From contig NZ_CP035495.1 of NCBI RefSeq assembly GCF_004135345.1, forward strand, positions 2,604,001 through 2,668,000: a DNA stretch of 64,000 nt, in the 5' to 3' direction. The translations under genes and the position numbers were made by a program. Below are positions 19,576 to 29,419 of this stretch, piece by piece. Position 1 is the stretch's first letter; every line of letters starts with the position of its first letter. Under the pieces are notes generated by a model that saw nothing but the letters and a program-made list of their open reading frames with translations, was not told the origin of the DNA and did not search any database. This stretch comes from Xylanimonas allomyrinae (GTDB lineage Bacteria; Actinomycetota; Actinomycetes; Actinomycetales; Cellulomonadaceae).

Positions 19576-21233
19576 CAGTGCCCCACCTTCGCCGTCTTGG
19601 CCGTGGCGGTCGCGTCGTCGGACTCGCCCACGCCGCGGTCGCCCCCGCCGGGGAACACCGCGTCGATGTACGCGTGCCCGCCGGTCAACGCGTTCGCGGC
19701 CCGCTGCGCGTACCCGTAGACGGGCCCCGCGAAGACGGTCAGCGCGAGGCTGAACCCCACGAGGGCGGACGTCGCGGCGACCATGCCCCACGGGAGGCGG
19801 GCCTCGTCGCGCGCACCCGGCTCGGCGTCGTCGGGCGCCATCTGCCAGAACGCCTTGTTCCACGCCTTGACCAGCGCGTACAGGGTCAGCAGGGACGTCA
19901 CGACGGACCCGACGACGAGCATCCACGCGAGCGGCGACCCGTCGCGCACACCCGCCTGGATGAGCCCGACCTTGCCCAGGAACCCCGACATGGGCGGGAT
20001 GCCCGCGAGGTTCATCGCGGGCACGAAGAACAGCACCGCCAGCCCGGGCGCGACGCGTGCGAGCCCGCCCAGCCGGTCGAGCGACGTCGTCCCGCCCCGC
20101 CGCTCCACGAGCCCGACGACGAGGAACAGCGCCGTCTGGACGGTGATGTGGTGGACGACGTAGAACACCGCGGCGGCCGTGGACGCCGGCCCGGCGAGCG
20201 AGACGCCGAAGATCATGTAGCCGATGTGGCTGACGAGGGTGAACGACAGCAGTCGCTTGATGTCGTCCTGCGCGACGGCGCCCAGGATGCCCACGAGCAT
20301 CGTCGCCAGCGCGAGCACCATGAGCACCTGGTCGACGCGTTCGGACCCGGCTCCGGCCGCCGGGAACAGCAGGGTCTGGGTGCGGATGATCGCGTAGACG
20401 CCCACCTTGGTGAGCAGGCCGGCGAACACCGCCGTCACGGGCGCGGGCGCGGTCGGGTAGGAGTCGGGCAGCCAGGCCGACAGCGGGAAGATGGCCGCCT
20501 TGATCCCGAACCCGAGCAGCAGCAGGAGCTGGATGCCCAGGCGCACCGCGGGGTCGACGTCGGGCAGGCGCTCGGCAAGCTGGGCGAGGTTGACGGTGCC
20601 CGTCGCCGAGTAGGCGAGGCCCACCGCCGTGAGGAACACGAGCGAGCTGACCAGCGCGACGACGACGTACACGCTGCCGACCCGGATGCGGTCGCCCGTG
20701 CCGCCGAGCGTCAGCAGCACGTACGACGCCGCGAGCAGTACCTCGAACCCGACGTACAGGTTGAACAGGTCACCCGCGAGGAACGCGTTGGCGACCCCGG
20801 CGGCGAGCACCAGGAACGTCGGGTGGTAGATGGCGACCGGCAGCAGGTCACGCCGGTCGGCCTCGTCGGGGTCGCCGTCGGTGCCCGCACCCACCACGCC
20901 GACGTCGTCGCCGCCGTCGGCGACGCCCTGCGCCATGGAGTACAGCAGCACGCACAGCAGGACGACGCCGCTGACCAGCAGCATGAGCGCGGCGAGCCGG
21001 TCGGCCACGAGGTCGATGCCCACGGGCACCGACCAGTCGCCGATGACGGCGACCACCGGCCCGCGGTCGGCGGCGGCGACGAGCGCTGCCGCGGTGGCGA
21101 CGACGATGCCGAGCGCGACGACGGAGATGACGCGCTGGGCGCGCGGGCGCCGGTGCAGGGCGAGCGTGAGGCCAGCGGCGAAGAGCGGCACGAGCACCGG
21201 CAGCGGCAGGAGGCTGGCGACGGACCAGGTCAT
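19575..21233 (-). CDS. mnhD: Na+/H+ antiporter subunit MnhD/MrpD
   Basis: Large proton-translocating subunit (552 residues) homologous to complex I antiporter subunits. Around 14 hydrophobic segments are visible, with conserved pieces GDLFNLYVGFEVLLAASYVLL carrying the key membrane glutamate, FGIKAAIFPLSAWLPDSYPT with the central lysine, and LLSFTLVSHIGYMIFG. The complex exports Na+ in exchange for H+ and supports pH and salt homeostasis. Overlaps mnhC (4 nt) and mnhE. A C-terminal hydrophilic tail (GDRGVGESDDATATAKT) follows the last helix. Confidence 0.93.
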   Translation of the reverse strand: MTWSVASLLPLPVLVPLFAAGLTLALHRRPRAQRVISVVALGIVVATAAALVAAADRGPVVAVIGDWSVPVGIDLVADRLAALMLLVSGVVLLCVLLYSMAQGVADGGDDVGVVGAGTDGDPDEADRRDLLPVAIYHPTFLVLAAGVANAFLAGDLFNLYVGFEVLLAASYVLLTLGGTGDRIRVGSVYVVVALVSSLVFLTAVGLAYSATGTVNLAQLAERLPDVDPAVRLGIQLLLLLGFGIKAAIFPLSAWLPDSYPTAPAPVTAVFAGLLTKVGVYAIIRTQTLLFPAAGAGSERVDQVLMVLALATMLVGILGAVAQDDIKRLLSFTLVSHIGYMIFGVSLAGPASTAAAVFYVVHHITVQTALFLVVGLVERRGGTTSLDRLGGLARVAPGLAVLFFVPAMNLAGIPPMSGFLGKVGLIQAGVRDGSPLAWMLVVGSVVTSLLTLYALVKAWNKAFWQMAPDDAEPGARDEARLPWGMVAATSALVGFSLALTVFAGPVYGYAQRAANALTGGHAYIDAVFPGGGDRGVGESDDATATAKTAKVGH

Positions 21234-21772
21234 CGGGCGTCACCGTCCCGCGGGTCGTGCGGGGCGACGCCCGGGGCGTCGGCCGGGTCGGCGGGCGCGA
21301 AGCCCTCCTCGATGTCGTCGTGGATCTCGGCGGCCTCCTCGTCGAGCGTCTCGCCCGTCTCGGCGGCGTCGAAGTCCGCGTACGCGGCCTCGTTGCGTGC
21401 GGCGCGGCGGGCGATGCGCCGGTCCTCGTCGTCGTCCTGGACCTCGTCGTGGCCGTTGAGCTGCCACGAGCGGTAGGCCATCGCGAGCACGAACGCGGTC
21501 AGGGCGAGCGTGATGACGATCGACGTGAGAACCATCGCCTGCGCGAGCGGGTCGCTGAGCGCGATCGCCGGGTCGGCGTTGCCCACGATGGGTGCCGTGC
21601 CCGCGCGTCCGCCCGCGATGAGCAGCGCGAGGTTGGCGCCGTTGCCGACGAGCACGAACCCGAGCAGCACGCGCGTCAGCGACCTTTCGAGCAGCAGGTA
21701 GACGCCGACGGCGAACAGCACGCCCACGGCGAGCACCAGCGCGGCGGAGGGCACGTTGTCGAGGACGATCAT
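21230..21772 (-). CDS. mnhC: Na+/H+ antiporter subunit MnhC/MrpC with acidic C-terminal extension
   Basis: NuoK-like small membrane subunit. Three helices: ALVLAVGVLFAVGVYLLLER, LGFVLVGNGANLALLIAG and AMVLTSIVITLALTAFVLAM, with the NuoK-like membrane residues. The start at 21772 (MIVLDNVP) has SD GGGGCGGTGAG four to six bases upstream; an ATG at 21796 would add eight residues. After the third helix it has about 80 extra, strongly acidic residues (AAYADFDAAETGETLDEEAA), so 180 residues against about 115 usual. The tail would face the cytoplasm or cell surface; function unknown. Confidence 0.9.
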   Translation of the reverse strand: MIVLDNVPSAALVLAVGVLFAVGVYLLLERSLTRVLLGFVLVGNGANLALLIAGGRAGTAPIVGNADPAIALSDPLAQAMVLTSIVITLALTAFVLAMAYRSWQLNGHDEVQDDDEDRRIARRAARNEAAYADFDAAETGETLDEEAAEIHDDIEEGFAPADPADAPGVAPHDPRDGDAR

Positions 21773-21776
21773 GTGC

Positions 21777-24700
21777 TCACCGCCCCTCGAGCTCACGCTG
21801 GTGGTCGATCTCGGCGCCCAGCGACCGCAGGATGTCGAGCACGAGCCCGACGACGACGAGGAACACCCCGAGGTCGAAGAACAGCGACGTCACCAGGTGG
21901 ACCTCGCCGAACAGCGGCAGGTGCAGGTCCACCAGGAAGCTCTCGAGCGCGTGCTGCCCGGCCAGCAGGGACACCAGCCCGACACCCGCGGACAGCACGA
22001 GGCCCGTGCCGAGCACGCGGCCGGGGTGGACGGGAGCGGCCTCGCCCAGCTCGTAGCGCCCGCCGGCCAGGTAGCGCACCGCGAGCGCCAGCCCCACGAC
22101 GAGCCCGGCCGCGAACCCGCCGCCCGGGGCGTTGTGCCCGCGGAACAGCAGGAACAGGGCGAAAACGATCATCGCGTGGAAGACGACGCGCGTGACGACC
22201 TCGAACATGATGGAGCGCCGTTCGGGGGCGAGCGTGGGCCCGGCGACGATCCACGCGGTGCGCCGCGGCCGCGTCGCGACGCCCGGCTCGACGGCTGCCG
22301 CGGGGCGGGGGCGCGCGCCCGGCCCCTTGTCACGCACGCGTGGCACGCGCCCCGAGCGCTGCCGGAGGAACACGAGCGAGGCCACGCCGGTCGCCGCGAC
22401 GAGCAGCACGGAGATCTCGCCCACGGTGTCCCATGCGCGCACGTCGACGAGCGTCACGTTGACGACGTTGCGCCCGCCGCCCCACATGACGGCCTCGTCG
22501 GGGAAGTCGACGGCGATGGGCAGGTGGGTGCGGGCGAGGGGTGCCGCGGTGACGAAGAGCATCATGACGAGCCCGACGCCGACGCCGATCGCCAGGCGCA
22601 CCCAGCGGCTCGCGGCCAGCGGGCGGTCGGAGAAGTACGGGGGCAGGCGCCGCAGCACGAGCACCATGACGACGAGCGTGACGGTCTCGGTGAGCACCTG
22701 GGTGAGCGCGAGGTCGGGTGCGCCGTGCAGCAGGAACAGCACGGCGTTGCCGTACCCGGTGACCCCGACTAGGAACACGGCCTTGAGGCGGCGGCGGGCG
22801 CGGGCCGCGAGCACGGCTCCGGCGCCGATGACGAGCACGATGACGAGCTGCACGGCCCGGTCGAACGGCACGAGCGCCAGCGGCCCGATCTGGAACGCGC
22901 CGGCGCGCCCGGCCGCGTCGAGGGTGCCGGGCAGGGAGGCGCCGCGCAGGCCCCAGGCGAGCGCGAGCCCGGGCCCGGCGACGAGGACCAGCAGGATGAC
23001 GCCGAGGTAGAACGGCAGCGAACCGCGCTGCGTGACGGCGGTGACGTCCGCGGCGAGGTCGTCGAGCCGCCGCATGGAGCGGCGGTAGACGAGGTCCGCG
23101 CCGAGCGGGGACCACAGCCGGTCCTGGAGGCGTTCGATGCGCGCGCGCTGCCAGAACGCGGCGGCCCCGAGCGCGAGCACGGCGAGCGTGACGGCGAGCG
23201 TCGGCGTGAAGCCCGCCCACAGCGTCAGGTGCCCGGTCTCGCCCTGCGGGTAGGTCGCGGCGTGCGGCGCGAGCAGGTGGTCGCCGACCTGCGGCAGCAG
23301 CGCGACGACGAGGCCCAGGACGGCGAGCACGAGCGGCGGCGCGACCAGCAGCACCGGGGGCCGCCGCACGACGCCCGACGCGGGCGCGGCCGTCGCGGTG
23401 CCCACGGTCACGGGGTGGGCCGCGCCCGCCGGCGTCGCCGCCGTCGCGGGCTTCGCCGCCGTCGCGGGCTTCGCGCCCGCGGGCGCGACGATCTCCATGA
23501 CGGGCACGACGGTGGCCCGGCGCCCGAACGCGCCCCACGCGAACCGCAGCCCGTAGGCGACCGTGAGCACCGACCCCGCGGCGACGACGACGGTCAGCAC
23601 CACGCCCATCGCGTCGTCGCCGTGCGCCCACGCCTCGAGCGCGGCCTCCTTGGCCACGTAGCCCGCGAACGGGGGCAGCCCGATCATCGACGCCGTCGCG
23701 AGCACGCCCGCGGCCGCCGTCAGCGGGAGCTGTCGCGCCAGGCCCGCCAGGCGCCGCAGGTCACGCGTGCCGGTCGCGGCGTCGACGACACCGACGACGA
23801 GGAACAGCGACGCCTTGAACATGGCGTGCGCGCCCAGCAGCGCAAGCCCCGCGAGCGCGGCCTCACGGGTGCCGTACCCCAGCAGCAGCACCAGCAGCCC
23901 GAGCTGGGAGACGGTGCCGAACGCGAGCACGAGCTTGAGGTCGTGCTGACGCAGCGCGCGGTAGCCGCCCAGCAGCAGCGTCGCCGATCCGAGCACGACG
24001 ACGACCCACCGCCACGCGGCGAGGTGCGAGAACGCGGGCGCGAACCGCCCCACGAGGTACACGCCCGCCTTGACCATCGCGGCCGCGTGCAGGTACGCCG
24101 ACACGGGTGTCGGGGCGGCCATGGCGGCCGGCAGCCAGAAGTGCGTCGGCACGAGCGCCGACTTGGTCGCGGCCCCGGCCAGCAGGCACAGCGCGGCGAC
24201 GACGGCGGGTGTCCCCGTGGGCGGGTCGGCGAGCACCTGCGAGATCTGCCAGGTCCCGGTCGACACCCCCAGGACGACGATCCCCACGAGCATGGTCAGC
24301 CCGCCCGCCGTCGTGACGACGATGGCCTGCATGGCGGCGCGACGCGACGCCTTGCGCTCGGCGTGATGGCCGATGAGCAGGTAGGAGAAGACCGTCGTCA
24401 GCTCCCAGAACACGAACATCAGCAGCAGGTTGTCGGCGGTGACGAGGCCCGCCATCGCCCCGGCGAACGCGACCAGCACGGCCGCGAACTTCGTCATGCC
24501 GACGGCGCCGCGCGCGAAGTAGGCGGAGCAGTACAGCAGCACGAGCGCCCCGACCGCGCCCACCACGAGCAGCAGCAGCCACGAGAGCGTGTCGAGCCGG
24601 AAGTCGAGCGAGAGCCCCAGGGCCCGCACCCAGGCCACCCGCTCCACGGGCCCGTGCCCGCCGAGCACCGCGCCCGTCTGCGACAACGCGTACCCGGCGG

Positions 24701-24809
24701 CGGCCGCCGGCCCGGCGGCCAGCACCCAGAACGCACGGCGCCCGAGACGCGCGACCAGGACGGGCGCGGCCAGGGCCAGCAGCAGGTGGACGACGACGAC
24801 GGTCAGCAC
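21777..24809 (-). CDS. mnhA: Fused Na+/H+ antiporter subunits MnhA and MnhB
   Basis: 1010-residue main subunit. Residues 1 to about 770 correspond to MnhA (NuoL-like core: VFWELTTVFSYLLIGHHAER, ATKSALVPTHFWLPAAMAAPTP, AFGTVSQLGLLVLLLG). The extended C-terminal part includes the MnhB-type domain (VVFHAMIVFALFLLFRGHNAPGGGFAAGLVVG) in the last ~150 residues. Fusion of A and B is common in actinobacteria. A low-complexity Ala/Thr/Pro insert (ATAAKPATAATPAG) lies near residue 450. First antiporter gene of the operon, 4 nt before mnhC, and 6 nt after the unknown gene at 24816-25951. Confidence 0.93.
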   Translation of the reverse strand: MLTVVVVHLLLALAAPVLVARLGRRAFWVLAAGPAAAAGYALSQTGAVLGGHGPVERVAWVRALGLSLDFRLDTLSWLLLLVVGAVGALVLLYCSAYFARGAVGMTKFAAVLVAFAGAMAGLVTADNLLLMFVFWELTTVFSYLLIGHHAERKASRRAAMQAIVVTTAGGLTMLVGIVVLGVSTGTWQISQVLADPPTGTPAVVAALCLLAGAATKSALVPTHFWLPAAMAAPTPVSAYLHAAAMVKAGVYLVGRFAPAFSHLAAWRWVVVVLGSATLLLGGYRALRQHDLKLVLAFGTVSQLGLLVLLLGYGTREAALAGLALLGAHAMFKASLFLVVGVVDAATGTRDLRRLAGLARQLPLTAAAGVLATASMIGLPPFAGYVAKEAALEAWAHGDDAMGVVLTVVVAAGSVLTVAYGLRFAWGAFGRRATVVPVMEIVAPAGAKPATAAKPATAATPAGAAHPVTVGTATAAPASGVVRRPPVLLVAPPLVLAVLGLVVALLPQVGDHLLAPHAATYPQGETGHLTLWAGFTPTLAVTLAVLALGAAAFWQRARIERLQDRLWSPLGADLVYRRSMRRLDDLAADVTAVTQRGSLPFYLGVILLVLVAGPGLALAWGLRGASLPGTLDAAGRAGAFQIGPLALVPFDRAVQLVIVLVIGAGAVLAARARRRLKAVFLVGVTGYGNAVLFLLHGAPDLALTQVLTETVTLVVMVLVLRRLPPYFSDRPLAASRWVRLAIGVGVGLVMMLFVTAAPLARTHLPIAVDFPDEAVMWGGGRNVVNVTLVDVRAWDTVGEISVLLVAATGVASLVFLRQRSGRVPRVRDKGPGARPRPAAAVEPGVATRPRRTAWIVAGPTLAPERRSIMFEVVTRVVFHAMIVFALFLLFRGHNAPGGGFAAGLVVGLALAVRYLAGGRYELGEAAPVHPGRVLGTGLVLSAGVGLVSLLAGQHALESFLVDLHLPLFGEVHLVTSLFFDLGVFLVVVGLVLDILRSLGAEIDHQRELEGR

Positions 24810-24815
24810 GGGCGC

Positions 24816-25951
24816 CTACAGGTCGTCCGGGTCGACCAGGAAGTCCGACTCGTCGGCGATCTCGCCTCCCGCGGCCTCCCACAGTGCACGAGCCAGCCGA
24901 GCGACGAGCTCGGCCGAGCGCCTGCGCGCGACCAGATGACCGTGCGACGGCAGCTCACGGTTCGCGTCGACCAGGTCCGGCGGGTCCCAGTGGACGCGGT
25001 AGGCCACGCATCCCCGCGCACCCACGGCAGGTCACGCAGCAGCAAGGGCACGACGTCGTCGCCCGCGACCTCGACCGAGACGTAGCCGTCGACGCCGAGG
25101 TCGGCCACGACACCGAACCCGTCGAGCACCTGCGGCTGCTGGAGCGCGGCGATGTCGAACTCGTCGGCCGCGGCGTGCAGGTCGCGGCGCGCCTGCGGGT
25201 CGAGCTTCTCGCCCGGGTACAGCGGCAGGTCGGCGATCCCCGGCGGCGGCCCCTGGTAGGGCGCCCCCTCGGTGGCCAGCACCGCGCGCGGGTGGACGCC
25301 CTGGACCACGCGGTGGCACGCCTGCGGGTCGAGCCACACGTCCGAGTACAGCGTCAGGTCGACGGCGGCGCCGGGGTCGGGCGTCAGCACCACGCCCGTC
25401 CCGACCCGCGTGGCGGGCGCGCCCGGCCGGGCCACGTCCCACATGCCGCCGACGTCGACCCGCACCGACCCGCCGAGGCGGCGCGCCACCGCGACGAGCC
25501 ACGTGACGACGCGTTCCTCCTCACGGTTGGGCAACCCCGCGGGGAAGGACCGTGCCAGGCCGTCCTTGTCGCCCCCCTCGGCAGGCGGCGCGTCGCCCCA
25601 CCGCTCACGCGGGCACACGACGTCGAACACGAACGCGGTGCCGGGCGGCAGCCCGGCGTCGAAGCCCACGCCGACGGGCGCGTACGGCCCCGTCAGCACC
25701 GAGTGCCGGCTCACGCGCAGCACCCCCGGCTCCCCCTGCCCGGCCATGCGCCCCACCGGCACGTCGGCGCCCGGCATCTCGCGCGGCACCACGTCCCAGC
25801 GCGCGGCAGCGAACCGGGACAGGGCGAGCACCTCGATCTCGCCGACCTCCACGTCGGCGGGCAGCGCCAGCAGGTGCCGGGCCTCGTGGCCGCGCGTCAC
25901 GGCGCGCGGCAGCACGGGGTATTCCGGCTGGTCCCCTGCGGTCTGACCCAT
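24816..25951 (-). CDS. Conserved-looking hypothetical protein upstream of the Mrp operon (one apparent frameshift)
   Basis: I do not recognise this protein. The start is secure (GGAAGGAG eight bases before ATG 25951). Soluble, no signal peptide or membrane helix. Residues 1-150 are Pro/Gly-rich with RHLLALPADVEVGEIEVLAL. The middle has VVTWLVAVARRLGGSVRVDVGG and DLTLYSDVWLDPQACHRVV; later come LPLYPGEKLDPQARRDLHAAADEFDIAAL and VDGYVSVEVAGDDVVPLLL. The frame breaks at the C4 run 25012-25015. One added base continues into CVAYRVHWDPPDLVDANRE and ends at an acidic DFLVDPDDL, giving 378 residues. It ends 6 nt before mnhA, so it is probably the first gene of the Mrp transcript. Confidence 0.72.
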
Positions 25952-26073
25952 TCGGCGCTGCTCCTTCCGGGAGGGAATGGGGGCACGACGCGTGCGCGCA
26001 CCCCCGTGGCGCGACCGAGCGTATCGGTGCGCGGGCGCACCTCTCCCCGGGGTCTCGTCGCGGAGCCCCCCGC

Positions 26074-26649
26074 TCACACCGCCGTCCGGTGAAAGCTCTG
26101 CCACGAACGGCTGGCCGTCGGCCCCCGCTGGCCCTGGTAGCGCGAGCCGTACTGCGACGAGCCGTACGGGTGCTCGGCCGGGCTGGACAGGCGGAAGAAG
26201 CACGTCTGGCCGATCTTCATGCCCGGCCAGAGCATGATCGGCAGAGTCGCCACGTTGCTCAGCTCGAGCGTGACGTGACCGCTGAACCCCGGGTCGATGA
26301 ACCCGGCCGTGCTGTGCGTCAGCAGCCCCAGCCGGCCCAGGCTGGACTTGCCCTCGAGCCGGGCCGCGACGTCGTCGGGCAGCGTGATCGACTCGAACGT
26401 CGACCCGAGCACGAACTCCCCCGGGTGCAGCACGAACGGCTCGTCCCCCGTGACCTCGACCAGGCGGGTCAGGTCCGGCTGCTCCTGCGACGGGTCGATG
26501 TACGGGTACTTGTGGTTGTCGAACAGGCGGAAGTAGCGGTCCAGGCGCACGTCGATGCTGGACGGCTGAAGCATGGCGGGCTCGTACGGATCGAGGACGA
26601 CGCGCCCTTGGTCGAGCTCGGCCCTGATGTCACGATCGGAGAGCAGCAC
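26074..26649 (-). CDS. dcd: dCTP deaminase
   Basis: Deaminates dCTP to dUTP (or directly to dUMP in bifunctional forms) for thymidylate synthesis; cytosolic trimer of the dUTPase superfamily. Seen: [11 protein letters not shown] at the N-terminus, [46 protein letters not shown] with the catalytic Glu, and a C-terminal [16 protein letters not shown] that closes the active site. The GTG start at 26649 gives 191 residues, as usual; upstream in-frame starts would extend into the tRNA gene region. Stands alone, divergent from tRNA-Gly. Confidence 0.95.
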   Translation of the reverse strand: MLLSDRDIRAELDQGRVVLDPYEPAMLQPSSIDVRLDRYFRLFDNHKYPYIDPSQEQPDLTRLVEVTGDEPFVLHPGEFVLGSTFESITLPDDVAARLEGKSSLGRLGLLTHSTAGFIDPGFSGHVTLELSNVATLPIMLWPGMKIGQTCFFRLSSPAEHPYGSSQYGSRYQGQRGPTASRSWQSFHRTAV

Positions 26650-26802
26650 GGCCCCACCGTATCCGGCGCTCGCGGCCCGTGCCGTCGCACGGTCGCAGCG
26701 TGCGCCGCGCCACCTGCCGCCGGGCCGGTTCGGTGCCGCGGCCCGGTATGGGTATGATCGGGGCCGCACCCCGTCGGCGCGCGAGCGCTCGGAGGGGACT
26801 GC

Positions 26803-26876
26803 GCGGGTGTAGTTCAATGGTAGAACTTCAGCTTCCCAAGCTGACAGCGCGGGTTCGATTCCCGTCACCCGCTCCA
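26803..26876 (+). tRNA. tRNA-Gly (anticodon CCC)
   Basis: Complete cloverleaf: acceptor stem GCGGGTG/CACCCGC, D arm GTTC-GAAC with loop AATGGTA, anticodon arm TCAGC-TTCCCAA-GCTGA with CCC at 34-36, a five-base variable loop, T arm with TTCGATT, discriminator T and an encoded CCA (26874-26876). It decodes GGG. Confidence 0.96.
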
Positions 26877-26966
26877 CCACGAGCAGGCGCCCCGGTCAGC
26901 GGGCGTGCCGCCACTGTCCGGTCACCACGTCGACCGACCCTCCCGTCGCCCGCGCCGGGCACCGCT

Positions 26967-28010
26967 TCATGTCGCGCTCGGCCTCGTGCGCGGCCGCAGC
27001 CGCACGTCGGGCAGCGTCGGCGCGCGCAGCGGACCGCCCGCGTAGCCCGCCACGTGCCCGAACCGCCGGTCGCCCGCGCCGGGCGTGTAGACGGTCGCGA
27101 CGCCGTCGGCGGCGTCGCCCACCTGGGCCATCCAGTCCGCGCGGGCGCGGGCGACGTCGTCGTGCGTGCGGCCCACGAAGTTCCACCACATGACGATGTC
27201 CTCCTCGAAGGGGACGCCGCCGAGCAGCACCGCGCGTGCCGGGCCGCCCGGCCCGGCCTCGATCGTGAGCGAGTCCCCTCCGGGCGCGGCGTAGCCGAGC
27301 TGGTCGCGCGGCACGACGACGCCCTGGAATCGCACGTCACCGGCGTCGGCCAGGAGCGCGTGCTCGAACCTCTCGTCGGCCGCGACCTGGATGCGCGCTC
27401 CCGGGGCGAGGTCGACCTGGGCGCCGACGAGCGGCGTGTACGTGCGGGCCGGCGAGACGAGCGCCTGCCCGGCGACGGTCAGCGACCCCATGAAGACCTG
27501 CACGCGGCCGCCGTCGACGGCGACGGCGGGCAGGTCGGCATGGTGCTCGAAGTGCGGGTCGGTCCCCAGCGCGGCACCCGGCAGCGCGGTCCACAGCTGG
27601 ACGCCGTGCAGCACGGGCGGGCGCCCGGCCGCGGGCGACTCCTCGGAGTGCGAGATGCCGACGCCGGCCGTCATGAGGTTGAGCTCGCCCGGGCGCACCG
27701 TCTCCAGCGAGCCGACCGAGTCGCGGTGCAGTATCTCGCCCTCGAACAGCCAGGTCACGGTCTGCAGGCCGGTGTGCGGGTGCGGCGGCACCTGCATGCC
27801 GGCCGAGCGCGTGACGTCGTCGGGCCCGTAGTGGTCGCAGAAGCACCACGCGCCGACCATCGAGCGGATCCGCTGGGGGATGGTGCGCCGCACGGTCATC
27901 GCGCGCGGGCCTCCCAGCGGCACGTCCCGCGCGGTGAGGAGCTGGACTCCGGCGTCGGCGCTCCCGGCCGAGCAGACCCGCTCGGCCGGACGGCTCTCGA
28001 GGTTGCTCAC
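26967..28010 (-). CDS. Pirin family protein (cupin; possible quercetin dioxygenase)
   Basis: Bicupin of 347 residues. The pirin N-terminal domain is clear: PPHPHTGLQTVTWLFEGEI with metal-binding His residues, LNLMTAGVGISHSEESP with a further His, and LHGVQLWTALP. The C-terminal domain has FVGRTHDDV, as in other pirins. Family members bind iron and some have quercetinase activity; the role here is unknown. ATG at 28010. Single gene, transcribed toward the tRNA-Gly gene. The Arg/Pro C-terminal tail is variable. Confidence 0.88.
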   Translation of the reverse strand: MSNLESRPAERVCSAGSADAGVQLLTARDVPLGGPRAMTVRRTIPQRIRSMVGAWCFCDHYGPDDVTRSAGMQVPPHPHTGLQTVTWLFEGEILHRDSVGSLETVRPGELNLMTAGVGISHSEESPAAGRPPVLHGVQLWTALPGAALGTDPHFEHHADLPAVAVDGGRVQVFMGSLTVAGQALVSPARTYTPLVGAQVDLAPGARIQVAADERFEHALLADAGDVRFQGVVVPRDQLGYAAPGGDSLTIEAGPGGPARAVLLGGVPFEEDIVMWWNFVGRTHDDVARARADWMAQVGDAADGVATVYTPGAGDRRFGHVAGYAGGPLRAPTLPDVRLRPRTRPSAT

Positions 28011-28141
28011 CCTCCGACCCTAGGGCCTGCGCAGCTCCCGCGGTGGGCCGGAGGGGAAGCCCTCGGCACGGGCGGCCCGTGAGCCAGACCCTGCGTGGTG
28101 CTGGCGCTGCCGGCTGCGACGACGGCCCCCGACCTCTCGCG

Positions 28142-28333
28142 TCAGGACCGGCGTCGCCGGATGCGCATGCCGACCAGCGTCAGCGCCCAGATGCCTACCA
28201 CCACGGCGAGCAGCTTGTTGAGCTCGTGCGTGGTGGTGGCGGAGAGGAACCCGGCATTGACGAGCTCGATGACGACAGCCAGGACGAGAAGGCCGACGGG
28301 GCGGTTGCACCGAGTCGGCTGCGCGACGTTCAT
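28142..28333 (-). CDS. Small putative membrane protein (63 residues)
   Basis: Two hydrophobic segments, VGLLVLAVVIELVNAGFL and LLAVVVGIWALTLVGM, are separated by a short polar turn (SATTTHELNK) and followed by a basic C-terminus RIRRRRS, consistent with a two-helix membrane hairpin with cytoplasmic ends. No family recognised. The SD is weak (GGGACG). The two-helix pattern with a positive stop argues that it is real despite its size. Confidence 0.55.
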   Translation of the reverse strand: MNVAQPTRCNRPVGLLVLAVVIELVNAGFLSATTTHELNKLLAVVVGIWALTLVGMRIRRRRS

Positions 28334-28669
28334 GACGCGTCCCGGTCGAAGCGGCGGCGCACCGGGCGCATGCGCAGCATGCCGGGGAACCGGGTGGTGG
28401 CGGGGGCGGCGACAGTCACAACGACTCCCATCTCCCGTGCGGCGTCAGTGCGCGCGGAACTCGACGATCTCAGGAACACCACTGCACGCCCACCCCTCGC
28501 CGGTGAAGGCCGGGCGATCTGTTCGGGCTGAGCGGCGAAAGCGTACCGCTCGAGGGTGTCGAACGCGGTCCCCGATGCGCACCATGCGAGAGCGACGCGT
28601 CTGGGGGCGCGGTCGGGGGGCTCCAGCGCCGCGCGCCGGGGGCTCGGAGGCCTCGGACTACACCGCGGA

Positions 28670-28701
28670 CCCCTGGCTCGGGAGAAACCCTGAGCCAGGG
28701 G
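28670..28701. repeat. Hairpin, 10-bp arms
   Basis: CCCCTGGCTC and GAGCCAGGGG flank a 12-base loop that can pair further (GGG/CCC). No U-tract on either strand. Confidence 0.75.
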
Positions 28702-28738
28702 CGCCGCGCGTCGACGACACGGCCCCGGCGGCCCGCCG

Positions 28739-28773
28739 GGCCGGGGGTCTGTCCTCGCGAGGGACCCCCGGCC
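28739..28773. repeat. GC-rich hairpin, 11-bp arms with inner palindrome
   Basis: GGCCGGGGGTC and GACCCCCGGCC enclose TGT plus the perfect palindrome CCTCGCGAGG. Very stable; no U-tract. Confidence 0.75.
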
Positions 28774-28904
28774 CGCTTCCACGGGCCTGCGGACGCGGGT
28801 GGTCTTCCGGCCCCGCTCGAGCACCTGCGTCGTCACCCGCAGCCCGCACCGCGGTACGGGGTGGCTCGTCGTTCTCCGGTCGACCGTGTCTCTGGGCGGC
28901 GGGC

Positions 28905-28928
28905 GGCGACCCGCTGCAGCGGGTCGCC
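28905..28928. repeat. Perfect 24-bp palindrome
   Basis: GGCGACCCGCTG is followed immediately by its reverse complement, with no loop, as in a dimeric protein-binding site or cruciform. Confidence 0.75.
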
Positions 28929-29419
28929 GGTACGCCGTCGCGGAGACCAGTAGCCACGATTCAACCCCCCTCGCGGCGACCGTGCAAGGGATCCGGCGCG
29001 GTCGGCGGCGCTGAAGAATCACCCGCCCCGTCGTCCACAGAGAGTGCCGCGGAATCCCCACACCGTCCACAGCCCTGGGGACAAAAGATGTGGACGCCGG
29101 GTGAACGGCAGACGTCCTGCGAGCGTGAGTTTCGCGTCACCGGCCCGCCCCGCGCGGACGCGTCCGCGTCGAGACAGGCGCCGCGTGCCCGCTCTCCCCT
29201 GGCGGCGCCCGGCCCTGCCCGCGACGCACCGGACCGCTGCAACGCGTGCGCGAGCCGCGCGATCTCGCGGCTGGGGCGGGTCCTGGGCCCTGCTCCTCGC
29301 AGGGCGACGGCACGCAGACCCCACGGCCCGGTCGCGCCGGTCGCCCGGCCGGTTCCAGCCACGGTTCATGTCACGAACGAGGGGCTGAACCGTTTTCGCA
29401 GGTGAGGGCCTCTCACCCG

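Noticed and set aside
26896-26970. 24-codon open frame after the pirin gene
   Set aside because: Short, overlaps the pirin stop, no SD, no conserved feature.
28640-28930. RNase P RNA, tmRNA or SRP RNA in the hairpin cluster
   Set aside because: None of the conserved cores (for example GAGGAAAGTC of RNase P, or the GGAAG/AGCAG SRP loop) was found.
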